Positions 1-11,115 are shown, numbered from the stretch's first letter. The stretch: 64,000 nucleotides of DNA from Plumapathes pennacea (GCA_964036295.1 OZ038473.1:9145501-9209500); one strand, 5' to 3'. The notes: generated by a model from the letters alone, not told the origin. Made by a program: numbers and translations.

Positions 1-894
1 GTTACTTTTGAAACTTTGAACAGTTCTATTCCATATTTCGTCAACGCTTCTTCGAATGTGCCACCGGCCATTGCGGCAGCCTTTGCAAACTTTTTGGTTC
101 TGTTAGCAATGCGTCATGTCACCTCCCTTCGCTTGCCGTCTAAGCTTCTTCTCTGCTCTCTTGTGATGACGGATCTTGGTGCCGGTCTAGTTGTCCAGCC
201 TCAGTTTATTGCTTTTATATTCGTTAAAACAATTATACCAAACAGTGTTCACAGTTGTTCCTTGATTTCCTCATATCTTGTTCTCGGGACGTTGTTCTCC
301 GGTGCTTCGTTGCTCACTATGACAGCAATAAGTCTGGACCGATACACTGCCCTGTTTTTTCATCTCAGATATCAACAGATTGTGACGACCAGGCGAGTTT
401 GTGCAGTCCTTACCTTCATCTGGTCTTGTTCACTATTTTTTGCACTGTCAAACTTCTGGGACGAGGCATTGTGGCAGGATTCTTTGCCGACAGCTCTTAC
501 CATTTGTTTGCTGGTTATTTCTGTGTCCTACATCAAGATATACTGGCGTTTGCGAGGTCTGCGCAGCCAACATATTCAACCTCAAGCCAACGTCCAAGTT
601 CAACAACAGGCAGGAAGCACACTGAACATGGCGAAATACAAACAAACAGCGTCTACCATAATGTGGATCTGCGTACTTTTCGTCATCTGCTACTTGCCCT
701 TCTTGTGCGCGGTCTTAATCGTCGCAGTCGTTGGACACACTCCTCTCACTCAGTGTATCTGGGAATTCTCCTACACAGTTATTCTACTGAACTCGTGTTT
801 AAACCCGTTCGTCTACTGCTTGCGACTGCATAAAATTCGGACTGAAGTTAAGAAACAGCTTCGCCAATTTTGTTGCCGAAACCCTCCGCAGTAA
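1..894 (+). CDS. Rhodopsin-family (class A) GPCR, copy 1, 5' partial
   Basis: The frame is open from base 1 and aligns with residues about 25 onward of the downstream paralogues, so the start lies before the window; the first in-frame ATG (100-102) is inside TM1. Visible class A landmarks are the TM2 Asp in VMTDLGAGL, the TM3 end SLDRYTALF (DRY), the TM6 CYLPF motif and TM7 LNSCLNPFVY (NPxxY). There is a Gln-rich third intracellular loop and a short C-tail ending CCRNPPQ. The extracellular loop after TM4 is very short and has no obvious cysteine to pair with TM3, as in melanocortin/adenosine-type (MECA) receptors. It acts in the plasma membrane by coupling to G proteins; the ligand is unknown. 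Intronless like its paralogues, and apparently intact over the visible part. Confidence 0.9.
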   Translation, partial: VTFETLNSSIPYFVNASSNVPPAIAAAFANFLVLLAMRHVTSLRLPSKLLLCSLVMTDLGAGLVVQPQFIAFIFVKTIIPNSVHSCSLISSYLVLGTLFSGASLLTMTAISLDRYTALFFHLRYQQIVTTRRVCAVLTFIWSCSLFFALSNFWDEALWQDSLPTALTICLLVISVSYIKIYWRLRGLRSQHIQPQANVQVQQQAGSTLNMAKYKQTASTIMWICVLFVICYLPFLCAVLIVAVVGHTPLTQCIWEFSYTVILLNSCLNPFVYCLRLHKIRTEVKKQLRQFCCRNPPQ

Positions 895-2239
895 AGTGTC
901 GAGATGAATTGATCAGCTGATATTCAAAGAGTTACAACAAGATCAGTTCATACAACTGATTTGGAACTACAAAACTTGTAGCGTATTACAAAAGCAGACT
1001 GTCTTGTAACAGGTTACAAGCATTCTGTCTTAGATCACAAGAGGTTTGAATTTTCCCGAAGAGCGTTCAATAACCTGTTGTTTTCGTATTTATTATTTTT
1101 ATGGGATCTTTTTCAGTTGAACAATTCTTGCAACATTGTCGATTATTACAATGAGTTAAACATTAACTTGATACCTGGGATGATTGTCAATTAACTCTAA
1201 ACGGTCAGGCAGTAAAATATAACAAGAAATACGACATTTAACAGTTATTCGCTGGAGTGGAGGTAAATACTTGTTTTAGTATATTCCATACAAGTTTATT
1301 AGCCAGCTCCCAAATAACTTCTCGGGAGGTGAATAGTACTTGCTATTCCGAGATTGAGGAGCTAATCAGAACGCGCGAAAAGCACTCTTTTTGTGTGGTA
1401 TATAATAGTCGCATGTATGCATGTAGATACCCCTCACCCTGATGCAGTGATTGATTTATTGTATTTTTCCCTAAATTTGCCTTGTGTCACGTGTGCAATT
1501 CCCCGCGCTAAAATATAAATAAATAAAACTAGGTTTATACTTTTAAACTGGATTGGATTTTGGGCCATAAATTAGTGTAAATCACAGATCCGGAGCGGCT
1601 TTGGCCAAGAAATCTATCCGGACGCAAATCTATCCGATATATGATGTACCACTTTCAAACGGCAGCGCTACAAATTGTATATTTTTATCAAAGCAGTAGA
1701 AATGACTCAAACGTCTATCTCCTCTCAAACGTCTCTGACTCAAACGTCTGCGAGGAAATATGTTAATTTCGCCTTGACCCGAAAATGGAGTCCGCAAGGT
1801 AAACATTGATTCAAAGGTAAGCAGGTAATGTACACACAAGGATATGGACAGCCTAGCTTGCATTCTCGTCTGAATAAATTATTTGATCTACAAACAAAAT
1901 ATCTGCACTCAATCGACCGACTGTACTTATTAAATATTTATTAAGATATTCAAAACTAACCGATTCCCGACTGTCGTAGAAAGCTTACCTCTCTTAGAGT
2001 AAATAAAACAAATCTCAAAGCATTACTACTTGGTCTATGTCTTGAAAGAATTCGAAATAAAAAGCAGTCCTCATACAGTACAAATAATGAAAATTATAAT
2101 TCCCATTGAGCGCCGTTACCATGTGGGAGAAAAACACGTCCAGTAAACTTCAATCACAAACGGTGAAATTTGCCATGATGATTATTCGATTTCCACCAAC
2201 TGAACTTTACTTATACAGTTTTGAAAAACTATGTGACAC
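895..2239. other. Intergenic, no gene seen
   Basis: This is the 3' flank of receptor copy 1. It shares patchy similarity with the 3' flank of copy 2 around 8520-8960, so it probably belonged to the same ancestral duplicated unit. A TTCTCGGGAG-containing stretch and short AT-rich runs are present, but no long reading frame looks like coding sequence. Confidence 0.5.
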
Positions 2240-2877
2240 AGACGGCGTAAAGCAACTTTCAAACCGTTGTACATAGTTGTGCTCACACTGACTTCAGTCG
2301 ATGCGTCAAAGAAATCGTTTCACTCATTTTCCCAGCTGGCAAGCTTTCTTCCACACAATGGCACATTACCCGAGACGCGTACAGCCGTCCGTCTAACTGC
2401 TTGGTTTTGTGTCTGCATATTGTTTTAGAAAATCACTGTTCAATCTTTGCTTCTCATACGCCATGAGTTTGAGAGCTTGGCTACCGCGCCTAGAGGTCGT
2501 TCACAGACTGACAAACATTAAAAAAGCGAGATAGCGACCTTATTAGCGTCTCAATTATTACCCTCGCAGAGCTCGGGAAACATACCGTGCACTGGTGCGT
2601 TCTGTTTAGCACGTTCTTTTCTCACCTTCAAAACGTTCAGCTCTCCTTTCTATCCGTTTGCTTTTGGTCTTCGCTAAGTCTCCTCTAGGAAATAGAAATA
2701 GAAATTTAAGTGAAAATTAAAAATCGTTTGACACTGTTTCACACTCAAGAGTTTCTTCAATCTTAAGGTTGCTCGTCAAAAAAGTTCAGTTTTTACCTTC
2801 AATGTGCTCTTCTCCTTTCTATTTGATATCTTGCTTTCCAGCTCGTAGTCTTCCTAGTTTGTAGATAATAATGAAAT
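2240..2877. repeat. Dispersed repeat block, first copy
   Basis: Sequence here recurs at 18470-19405 in the same orientation, with recognisable runs such as CTTCCACACAATGGCACATT and GAGACGCGTACAGCCGTCCG. In the second copy about 320 bp of unrelated DNA interrupts it. The last part (about 2697-2877) also occurs in reverse complement at 5921-6093. The block therefore moved or was copied at least twice in this window. Confidence 0.75.
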
Positions 2878-3343
2878 GCCGGATAACCTTGATATCAACA
2901 AAACATTCTTATGTATAATTTTCTATTCAGGTCTCAGGGGTAGCCTGATTATCAGATGGTCGGAGATCGTTCGTTGCTCTTCCTCTTCGAAGTGATTGTC
3001 GGTCCAGCAGAATGTCACTGTTTGGAAAGAGTGCATGCGATACGATTTGCAGATTTCTCCCGAGAACCACTTTTCTCAGCGTGGGAGAATGTCGGTTACA
3101 CAAATTTGAGTCGCGAAAAAGCATAATTTCAAATTTCTCGACCAATCAAAAGCGGCAGTTTCACGTTAAATTTGCATGTGTCACGCTTGCGGTTTTGAAA
3201 CGAAAATAACGTAATTGATTTTACTGAGACCAGCTGCTCTTTTGTTTATTTCCTTCTGATTTCGAGCTCACAAAATACACTCAGAAGCAGTAACCTGGCA
3301 GTGAAGGCATTATAAAACAATTACTGTATCAATAACAAATACA

Positions 3344-4467
3344 CATGGCCAGAAATAGCGGACACGCATGCGCATTAGGGGCTGCAATTTTTTGGCTTTC
3401 AGTGTAAACTAAACAAGAGACTTTACTATGAAGATGGACACAAAAATCATCGTACCTTTAAACTAGAGACTAAATAGCAAGCTGTTCAACCGGATTCTCT
3501 TATAATACAAGGATACCGAAAATATTAACACAAAATCAGTAGCTGTCCATATGTACTTCTTGCGTTTTTCCAATGTAAAGATGCAAGACACGTCTAAGAG
3601 ACAATAGTATGGCAGACAAGCTGAAAACGGCATACTGGATGAGAGTAGCTGACCGTTTTGCCTCGAAGTTGTTGAAATATCGAAGCTGTTCAATCGGTTC
3701 TTACTTCGAGAAAGGTCATTCTTCTGAACAAACTTATTGGTAACCCTCGGCACTTTGTATCTCTTGCGTTTTTGGATTATAAAGATGTGTTTTGTTGAAT
3801 TTAGCCGCACAATCACTCGATACGCACGCTTAGTGAAGCAAGGTTCGATGCTACTCGCGATCGGTTCTAGCTCCCTCCGATCGGCCCCGGCGATCGACCA
3901 AGTTGTTCAAAACAAACTGTGTAGCCTTGTGAGTAAACAGGATTTGTTTTGGGAATTTAATGGAGCTTTGAAAGAGACGTCGCGAATCGTGGCGCATAAA
4001 TACGGTTGTTCAAGAACGGACAAGGAAACTCTGTCCAGCAAAGCAGGAACTGTTTTAATACCGCTAAATTGTAAGACTTGTTCATCCTTTCTTCTAACTT
4101 CAGCATAGAATTTGCAATTAAGCTACAGCACCAAGTTTTACAAAACTGACCGTGCGTGTCACCAGTCGCTTTGAAACATTTCAGCTTTTCCATTCGCGGC
4201 ATGCTGTTTCCAATAATCACTACGATCTCGGAACGGTTTTTCAGCAATCGCAGTGATCGTAGCAATCCAGCGGTCTCTGAACACTTTTCTGAGCGATCGC
4301 AGTGATTGATCGCAATCCGGCATACTTCAGCTAATTGTACGTTTGGTAAACAAACTGCTGCCCGCGATTTTGGGCGGGAAAAGCTGCCGCGGACGCACAT
4401 TGTGGCGGGAAATACCCGGCCCGCTGACAATGTTGCAGGCTCAAAATGTCCGCTATTTCTGGCCATG
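3344..4467. mobile_element. Nested element candidate with perfect 21-bp inverted ends
   Basis: Bases 3344-3364 and 4447-4467 are perfect reverse complements (core ATGGCCAGAAATAGCGGACA). The flanks outside also resemble each other in direct orientation (about 3232-3320 and 4530-4612, sharing ACTCAGAA and CAGTGAA runs), so the structure may be an insertion into a duplicated segment rather than a simple transposon. No coding sequence is recognisable between the ends. Confidence 0.5.
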
Positions 4468-4618
4468 ATATATGTATATCGCTTTTAATGCAGTCGTGAC
4501 ACAAATCAACAGCACAATTACAGAGACATACAGTTCTTTTATTGATTTTTCCCCTCCTTTTTAACGCCCAAAATATACTCAGAAACAGTGCAGTGAAAGC
4601 ATAAAACAGATATCGGGC

Positions 4619-5020
4619 TTACTTCGTTGCTACCGATCTTGAACTCCAAAACGACAGCAGATCGAGCAGCAAAGGCGCCAAGACCGCTTCGTCATTCCCG
4701 ACACATTCAGCCTTTATGCCAATTGACTTCAAAAAGTTCCTCTGGTCCTCCATAAAGCTTATGAGGGGTGAGATAACTATAGCGATGGGATCCACAGAGA
4801 ATCCAGTGTTCCCCATGGCTGCCATTTCAGCATGAACTACTGGAGCCATTTGAAATACGATTGACTTACCATATAAACCAGTTGGTAATTTTAAAAAACC
4901 TCTTTACCGCACAAATATGCCTCTATATCCTTTAGCTGTTCGGGGTCAAGCTCTGTAATTCCAAACACATCGCAAGATTTGATGATAGCGTCCCTTTATA
5001 TCTCGATATTTGTCCGCCAT
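4619..5020 (-). pseudogene. RecQ-like DNA helicase N-terminal fragment, decayed
   Basis: Reading leftwards from an ATG at 5018-5020, the three frames together give the start of a RecQ-type helicase: an N-terminal segment with ITELDPEQLKDIEAYL, a Walker A-like LPTGLYGKSIVFQMAP, then IVISPLISFMEDQRNFLKS, which matches RecQ motif Ia. RecQ proteins unwind DNA in the nucleus during repair. The copy is broken: about one extra G near 4993, about one missing T near 4895, and one extra codon within the Walker A loop; homology fades at the SIGIKAECVGNDE segment and a stop follows at 4619. Everything after motif Ia, including the DEAH box, is absent. It lies inside the TIR element 2941-5201 with its ATG about 180 bp from the right end. 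Confidence 0.7.
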
Positions 5021-5211
5021 TTTGTCGCTTACCGCAGTACAACGCGCATTCCAAGCATACCTCAGTTTGGCGAAAATGTTAGCTTCTCTCTGATTGGTCA
5101 AATTTGTACAATGGCAGAACAAGGATCTCGCTTCGGTGAATCAGACGGGGAGGGAAGAGGGAGAGTAACGAACGATCTCCGACCGTCTGATAATCAGGCT
5201 AGTCTCAGGGG

Positions 5212-5920
5212 CGGTTCCTGTCCGGTTTTACCGGTTTACAGAAACCGGTCAGATTTTCTCTGGTTGTCCCTGGGTCTATATCATCATCTGCATACGAAAA
5301 CAAGTTTCTCAGTGGCGGTCATCTTGAAAGTACCAAAGGTTCCTCACTTGCTAAGAGCGGCGAAGGTTCGACAGAGAGCGGCAAAGGGTGAACGCTGGCA
5401 ATCATAATCCGAAACTTACTGGTATTGTGCTCTAGAATCACAGAGATGAAGTGTGTCCTTGGAAAGCCATTTTCCAAAAATTGTGGTTTGAAGATTCAAA
5501 GTAATGGTCCCCATGCCAAGTATTATGTGGACAATAAAATAGGTTAAGTAGGTCAATAACCTTTAGAGTTTTGTTCATAATCCGGTGTGCCGAAAAAGTA
5601 TCCGGTGTGTAAAAGATTTCGATTCTGACACATTTCCCGTAAATTTGTATTACAGATAAATATGATGAGCACACAAAACATGAAACTGATTCATGTAACA
5701 GCTATTCCGTGAATAAACAACTTGAGAGGCCAAATTAACGTGTCTAGCTATAAGCCAGGCTAGATAGATAGTATATAGATAGATAGTTGATGAAGCTTTA
5801 AAATTACAGCTCTACACCTGAATTGAATAAAACTTTACAAATAAATTCAAATGGTAAAACCGTACTAAGATATGATCCATACATATGAAAATGTTTTGTT
5901 TATATCAAGTTTGTCACCTC
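5212..5920. other. Intergenic, no gene seen
   Basis: The stretch between the TIR element and the next repeat holds only short chance frames. A GATAGATAGTATATAGATAGATAG simple run lies near 5763-5788. No conserved domain is visible. Confidence 0.4.
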
Positions 5921-6093
5921 ATTCTTATCTACAAACTTGGAAGACTACGAGCTGGAAAGCAAGATATCAAATAGAAAGGAGAAGAGCACATTGAAGGTAA
6001 AAACTGAACTTTTTTGACGAGCAGCCTTGAGATTGAAAAAACTCTTGAGCGTGAAACAGTGTCAAATGACTTTTAATTTCCACTTAAATAGGA
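5921..6093. repeat. Inverted copy of the 2697-2877 repeat
   Basis: The sequence from ACAAACTTGGAAGACTACGA to TTTTAATTTCCACTT is the reverse complement of 2697-2877, with few differences. The two copies flank the TIR element and about 0.7 kb of other DNA, so they form a 3-kb-scale inverted pair. Confidence 0.8.
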
Positions 6094-6817
6094 TAATCAA
6101 ACTTGTATCGATGGCAGTTTCACATTTTACTGATGCACGTAATTGGCGTGAACATGTACTTACAAGGCAGAATATCCTTGCCCGCTGCGTTTAACAGCCC
6201 CTTTGACGACAAGGTGGAGACTGCTGGGAGAACAATATCCAGCAGTTATTGTTGCGCAACATGTGCATATCATTCAAGTCACCCCGACCCCTTAGGGCGT
6301 GGCTACCTATGCAGCTACGATATCAGGTTACCATAGAACGCGCACGATTTAATTAAAAACTTAATTAAAATTAAGGTGGATATCAAATCTACATTAAAAA
6401 GGAAAAAGGAAGAGCCACCCTTCAACAAAGCGATTGCGACAACTTGGCCCGAGTACACTGGTGAGTGTCAATCTTGTTTGTTTTTCATTTGAAAAAACAT
6501 CACCTTTTTGGGAACCGTTTTCAAAACATCCTTGTACATCGTTCTGAATTGGACGCAAACCAGAAAACGCACAAAAAAGATGCGCTTTCAAATAAGTACG
6601 TTACTATAATAGTCTGGACGCGGTGATAAACAGAGCCGGGAAGTCGCGCTAAAAGTTTGTTCGACCGCCATTAAACTTCTATTAAAAATATGTTCATCTG
6701 CCAGCGCGTGTTATGTCCTCTGAGTTTCACAGACTTCTTTAATAGACTGTTTGTCTGTACAAAGAAAAACAGCGGCCAGGTCATTCTGACACATCCAGTG
6801 TCTCTTTCATCTAAATA

Positions 6818-6975
6818 CAGTAGAACTCCGCTATCTCGAACTTGGTTATCTCGAAGTCCCCGCTATCTCGAACAGAATTCAATTTCCCTTGAAACAAACT
6901 TGATAGAAATCTCCTTGGTAGAACCCCACTAGCTCGAACTTTTTCTTGAGATTTTGATATAGCGGGGTTCTACTG
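6818..6975. mobile_element. Mariner/pogo-type MITE
   Basis: Inverted ends CAGTAGAACTCCGCTAT and ATAGCGGGGTTCTACTG bound 158 bp. The left flank is TA and the right flank CA, read as a TA duplication with one mutated copy. Unit B has the empty site at 10608-10609 (TCTAAATAGTTGATAAAAG), which proves insertion after the A/B duplication. The CAGT...ACTG ends and TA target fit Tc1/mariner-pogo elements. Confidence 0.85.
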
Positions 6976-7501
6976 CAGTTGTTAAAAGTTATAAAGTGAC
7001 TTGTGTCGTGTACAGTGATGTCTCAGCTCCGTGTCGCATCAGTAGTTATAACAGAGTGGTATACGTTTACCATAAAAACAAAACAAAAAATATATATATT
7101 CATATGCAGGTACTCATATGTTATTTGTCTTGTTTTTTTTTTTTTTTTTTTTTTTGTAAACCACTATTGTATATATACACAATGTATCTACAACGATAAC
7201 GACAAAAGTGGATCCCCTCCTTAACTGCCAATTTTCGGGAAAAAAAGGTTTAATCAGCATTTTCACAAAAAAAACAACGCTTTCTTTGAAACAGGTGTCA
7301 CAGTATCAAGAGTCAGACACTTTGCCATCTTTCCAAGTGCCCCACAACATAACAACAGCGCTTCTGACAACCCACGCAACGATTTCGCGATTACAGATCA
7401 TAAGAAGTTTTCATCTGACATCTTTTCAGAGTTCGCACCTGATGCGGTTTTTTTTTTTTTTTTTTTTTTTTTTTGTAAAGATCCAAGTGGAGTTTAACAA
7501 C

Positions 7502-8484
7502 ATGGCGTTCACTTCGGCTTCGTTGTTTAACACGACGACCGACCACCGTAGCACGACAACAAAGCCACACATTTCAGAGTTTTGCCCTCCTTTCTCGATC
7601 TCTCGTTTTGAGGCTTTGGACAGTTCTGTTCCATACCTCGTGAACGCTGCTTTAAATGTGCCACTGGTCATCCCGACAACCTTCGCAAACCTTTTGGTTC
7701 TGTTAGCAATGCGTCACGTCACCTCCATTCACTTGCCGTCCAAGCTTCTGCTCTGCTCTCTTGTGTTGACAGATCTTGGCGCCGGTTTAGTTATCCAGCC
7801 TCAGTTTATTGCTGTTCTCTTCATGAAAGCAATTCATTCTCACAGTCTTCACCGCTGTTCCTTGTTGTATTCGTTTTATTTTACCGGGTCGTTGCTATCC
7901 AGTGTTTCGTTACTCACTATGACAGCGATAAGTCTGGACCGATACACTGCCCTGTTTTTTCATCTCAGATATCAACAGATTGTGACGACCAGGCGATTTT
8001 GTGCAGTCCTTACCTTCATCTGGTCGTGTTCACTATTTTTTGCACTGTCAAACTTCTGGAGCGCGGCATTGCAGCAGGGTTCTTTGCTAACAGGTCTTTC
8101 CATATATTTGTTCGTCATTTCTGTGGCCTACATCAAGATATACCGGCGTTTGCGAGGTCAGCACGTCCAACAGGTTCAACCTCAAGCCAACGACCAAGCT
8201 CAACAACAGGTAGGAAGCACACTGAACATGGCGAGGTACAAACGAACAGCATCTACCATGATGTGGATCTACGTACTTTTCGTCATTTGCTGCTTGCCGC
8301 TCTTGTGCGCGGTCTCAATATCCACAGCCGTCGGCGCACGTGGTGCATTAGGGAATTCTCCTACACAATTGTTCTACTGAACTCGTGTTTGAACCCGTTC
8401 GTCTACTGCTTGCGACTGCCTGAAATCCGGACAGAAGTCATGAAACAACTTCGACTATTTTCTTGCCGAAACCCTCAGCAGTGA
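7502..8484 (+). pseudogene. Rhodopsin-family GPCR, copy 2, frameshifted before TM7
   Basis: The start is the ATG in AACATGGCGTTCACT at 7502, matching the starts of copies 5 and 6. TM1-TM6 are intact, with NLLVLLAMRH, LVLTDLGAGL, SLDRYTALF and the TM6 core ICCLPLLCAV. Near 8335-8345 ten bases are missing relative to copies 3 and 4 between GTCGG and GGGAATTC. The reading frame then runs to an early stop at 8378-8380, giving about 292 residues without TM7. The TM7 and C-tail sequence (LNSCLNPFVYCLRL, stop at 8484) is still well preserved in another frame, so the lesion is recent. A truncated six-TM product is possible but would not be expected to signal normally. Confidence 0.88.
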
Positions 8485-9990
8485 AGCGCCGAATCGTACT
8501 GACCAACTGATCTTCGGAGAAAAAACGAATAATCGCGAGTTACAAAACCATAAGAAAAGTTGAACACACCACTAATTTTTGAACACTGAAAGTTGTTTAT
8601 TTAAAAAAAGCTCTTATTTAGTTTAGCAATTCTTGTAAAATTATAGTTATCAATACTTTTTCCGCCATTTTTCACAGTAAAACGTAAAACAAAGCCTTAC
8701 TGTTATTAATATGTTATGTAAGTAACAAAAATCTTCGCACTAATCCATAACGTTATAGCGAAAACTTAAACATAAAACTGTTGCGTTTCCAAGTGTCTAC
8801 CGTTCTATGCGCCGATGACCTCAGGAAATACTCTACTTTTCACGAAAGTACAAAGAAGCTCAACTGATATTATCACAATAAGTTAGGCATTAACATATGA
8901 CCTGGCATGACTGTAAAGTAGTGAAATATAAAAATATGTCCGCAGATCACCATAACATAAAATTCGTTTAAAATGGTGTGTTCTTGATTCTTAGGAAATA
9001 ATGTTCAACAAATGTGAATGTTGCTAAGTAAAATAGGGCTGTTTACATTGGTGTCACCGCAACTTATCAAGATTTGTGAAAAGAAAAAAAAAGGAGAGAT
9101 CTATGAAAGTATTATCGTCTTTCTTGTCTCCTGCCCGACAGTCTATTACGTTGACGGGAAAAAGAGCACGGCCAAAGAGACAGCGGATACTCATATATAA
9201 CAAGTTTAGTCAAAGCACTTTTCATTGACGAACTTAGAACACTCGGCGCCCTTTGCATGTACGAGCATTTGAAATTTAACTGCCAGTTTCTCATGTTTGA
9301 GGAACTCGTAACAAATAATTTTTTTATAGATATATGGTAATACGTAAAATTCATATCAAATTCGATCCGATTCATAGGCAAATAGATCGAACAACAAAGT
9401 TGCATGTATCACCTGCTATGTCGACAACAGTTTTAGTTTTATTCAACAAAAACAATCATTTACAAAGAAATAGCCACGCTTCACTTTGTCCGTGTTTTGG
9501 GACTCTAAATTTACGCAGATCAAGAGAAAAATATTTGACATAGGGTAAAAATTAAGAGGTTTTGTATTCTAGTGTGAGCAGAAGCTGGTGAAAACAAAGT
9601 CAGGTGTTGTCTGATGTTGTGGGATATATGTTGTTTCTATTTGTATTGGCTCAAATTTTAAAAATCAGCTGTGAAATTCCGTGCTTCCACACATTGCAAC
9701 CTAAGCCGTAAAATGGACAATGGCTTTTATCAACGTGTTTTTCTGTTCGCTTCAACCAAATAGCCAATCTGTGTAACAAATAACGCTAACAAAATCGCAC
9801 ACGAATTTTGTCGACTATAAGAAAAAATATACAGAGTAGCTGCGCAAGTTAGCATGTAATTTATCAGTCAGGTGGCTCTGTTGAATATTGAGTGGTAAAT
9901 TCGACTATTTCATCTGCGTTTGTTTGTTTGTTTACTCGATCCCCCTAAGACTAACTTTAATAATCCATTCAAATAGATCGATTGTTGGTT
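8485..9990. other. 3' flank of receptor copy 2, no gene seen
   Basis: Non-coding. From about 9255 to 10046 it is homologous to the 3' flanks of copies 3 (12118-13037) and 4 (17062-17980), including AGAGAAAAATATTT and GTGAGCAGAAGCTGGTGAAA. About 8487-9254 is unique to this copy among the three. Confidence 0.6.
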
Positions 9991-11115
9991 TATAGGGGTA
10001 GTCTAGTCACGTTTTGCTTACATAAAATGCTTCAGTGTCCATAATCAGCAGTTACTGTTACGCAACATGTGCATATCATTCAAGTCACCCCGACTCTTCC
10101 CCACTCGGAGCTTAGGCCACCTCTATAGCTATGATATCACGTTACCACAGACTGCGCACGATTTAATTAAAAACTTAAAATTAAGGTGGATATCGAATCT
10201 ACATTAAAAAGGAAAACGGAAGAGCCACCCTTCAACAAAGCGATTGCGACAACTTGGCCCGAGTACACTGATGAGTGTCAATTTTGTTTGTTTTTCATTT
10301 GAAAAAACATCACCTTTTTGGGAACCGTTTTCAAAACATCCTTGTACATCGTTCTGAATTGGACGGAAACCAGAAAACGCACAGAAAAGATGCGCTTTCA
10401 AATAAGTACGTTACTATAATAGTCTGGACGCGGTGATAAACAGAGCCGGGAAGTCGCGCTAGAAGTTCGTTCGACTGCCATAAAACTTCTATTAAAAATA
10501 TGCTCATCTGCCAGCGCGTGCTATGTCCTTTGAGTTTCTGTTTGTCTGTATAAAAAAAAAACAGCGGTCAGGTCATTCTGACCCATCCAGTGTCTCTTTC
10601 ATCTAAATAGTTGATAAAAGTTATAAAGTGACATGTGTCGTGTACAGTGATGTCTCAGCTCTCATGTCGCACCAGTAGTCTTACCAGAGTGGTATTCTTT
10701 TACTATAACAACAAAACACAAAAATAGATATATTCATATGCGAGTACAAGTGGCATAGGCTCGGGTATGTTATTTGTCGTGTTTGTCTGTGAACCACTAT
10801 TGTATATATATACAATGCATCAGCAACGATAACGACAAAAGTGGATCCCCTCCTTAACTGCCAGATTTCGAAGAAAATGGTCTCATTAGCATTTTTACAA
10901 AACAAACGCTTTCTTTGAAACAGGTGTCAATGTAGCAAGAGTCTAACACTTCGCCATCTTTCAAAGTGCGACGCAACTCAGTATCAACAGCGCTGTTGAC
11001 AACACACGCAACGATTTCGTGATTACAGATCATAAGAAATTTCATCTGATATCTTTTCAGAGTTCACAACTGATGCGTTTTTTTTTCTCTAAAGATCCAA
11101 GTGGAGTGAAACAAC

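Larger units (their letters stand above)
2941..5201. mobile_element. DNA transposon-like element with TIRs and 10-bp target duplication
   Basis: The element begins TAGCCTGATTATCAGA and ends with the reverse complement TCTGATAATCAGGCTA; the inverted ends agree over roughly 45-60 bp with few mismatches. Immediately outside both ends stands the same ten bases, GTCTCAGGGG (2931-2940 and 5202-5211), a perfect target-site duplication. Duplications of 9-10 bp are typical of Mutator-like elements, and 8-9 bp of hAT or KDZ-type elements, so a Mutator-like assignment is inference. No intact transposase is visible. On the minus strand from the right end it carries the start of a RecQ-like helicase frame (4619-5020), and it contains a second inverted pair (3344-4467). 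It is probably a non-autonomous carrier of a host or transposon helicase fragment. Confidence 0.8.
6241..10046. repeat. Segmental duplication unit A
   Basis: Unit A begins at AGCAGTTATTGTTGCGCAAC and ends at CAGTGTCCATAATC, where unit B starts at once with AGCAGTTACTGTTACGCAAC (10047). It contains broken receptor copy 2. Relative to B it has a 158-bp insertion (6818-6975) and keeps about 760 bp after the receptor (8487-9254) that B and C lack. Confidence 0.85.

Noticed and set aside
3957..4466. 169-codon minus-strand frame inside the RecQ element
   Set aside because: No recognisable domain, odd composition, and it runs into the perfect inverted end of the nested element.
7208..7501. N-terminal extension of receptor copy 2
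   Set aside because: The upstream frame runs through poly-A and poly-T tracts and starts without ATG; the paralogues begin at the ATG equivalent to 7502.
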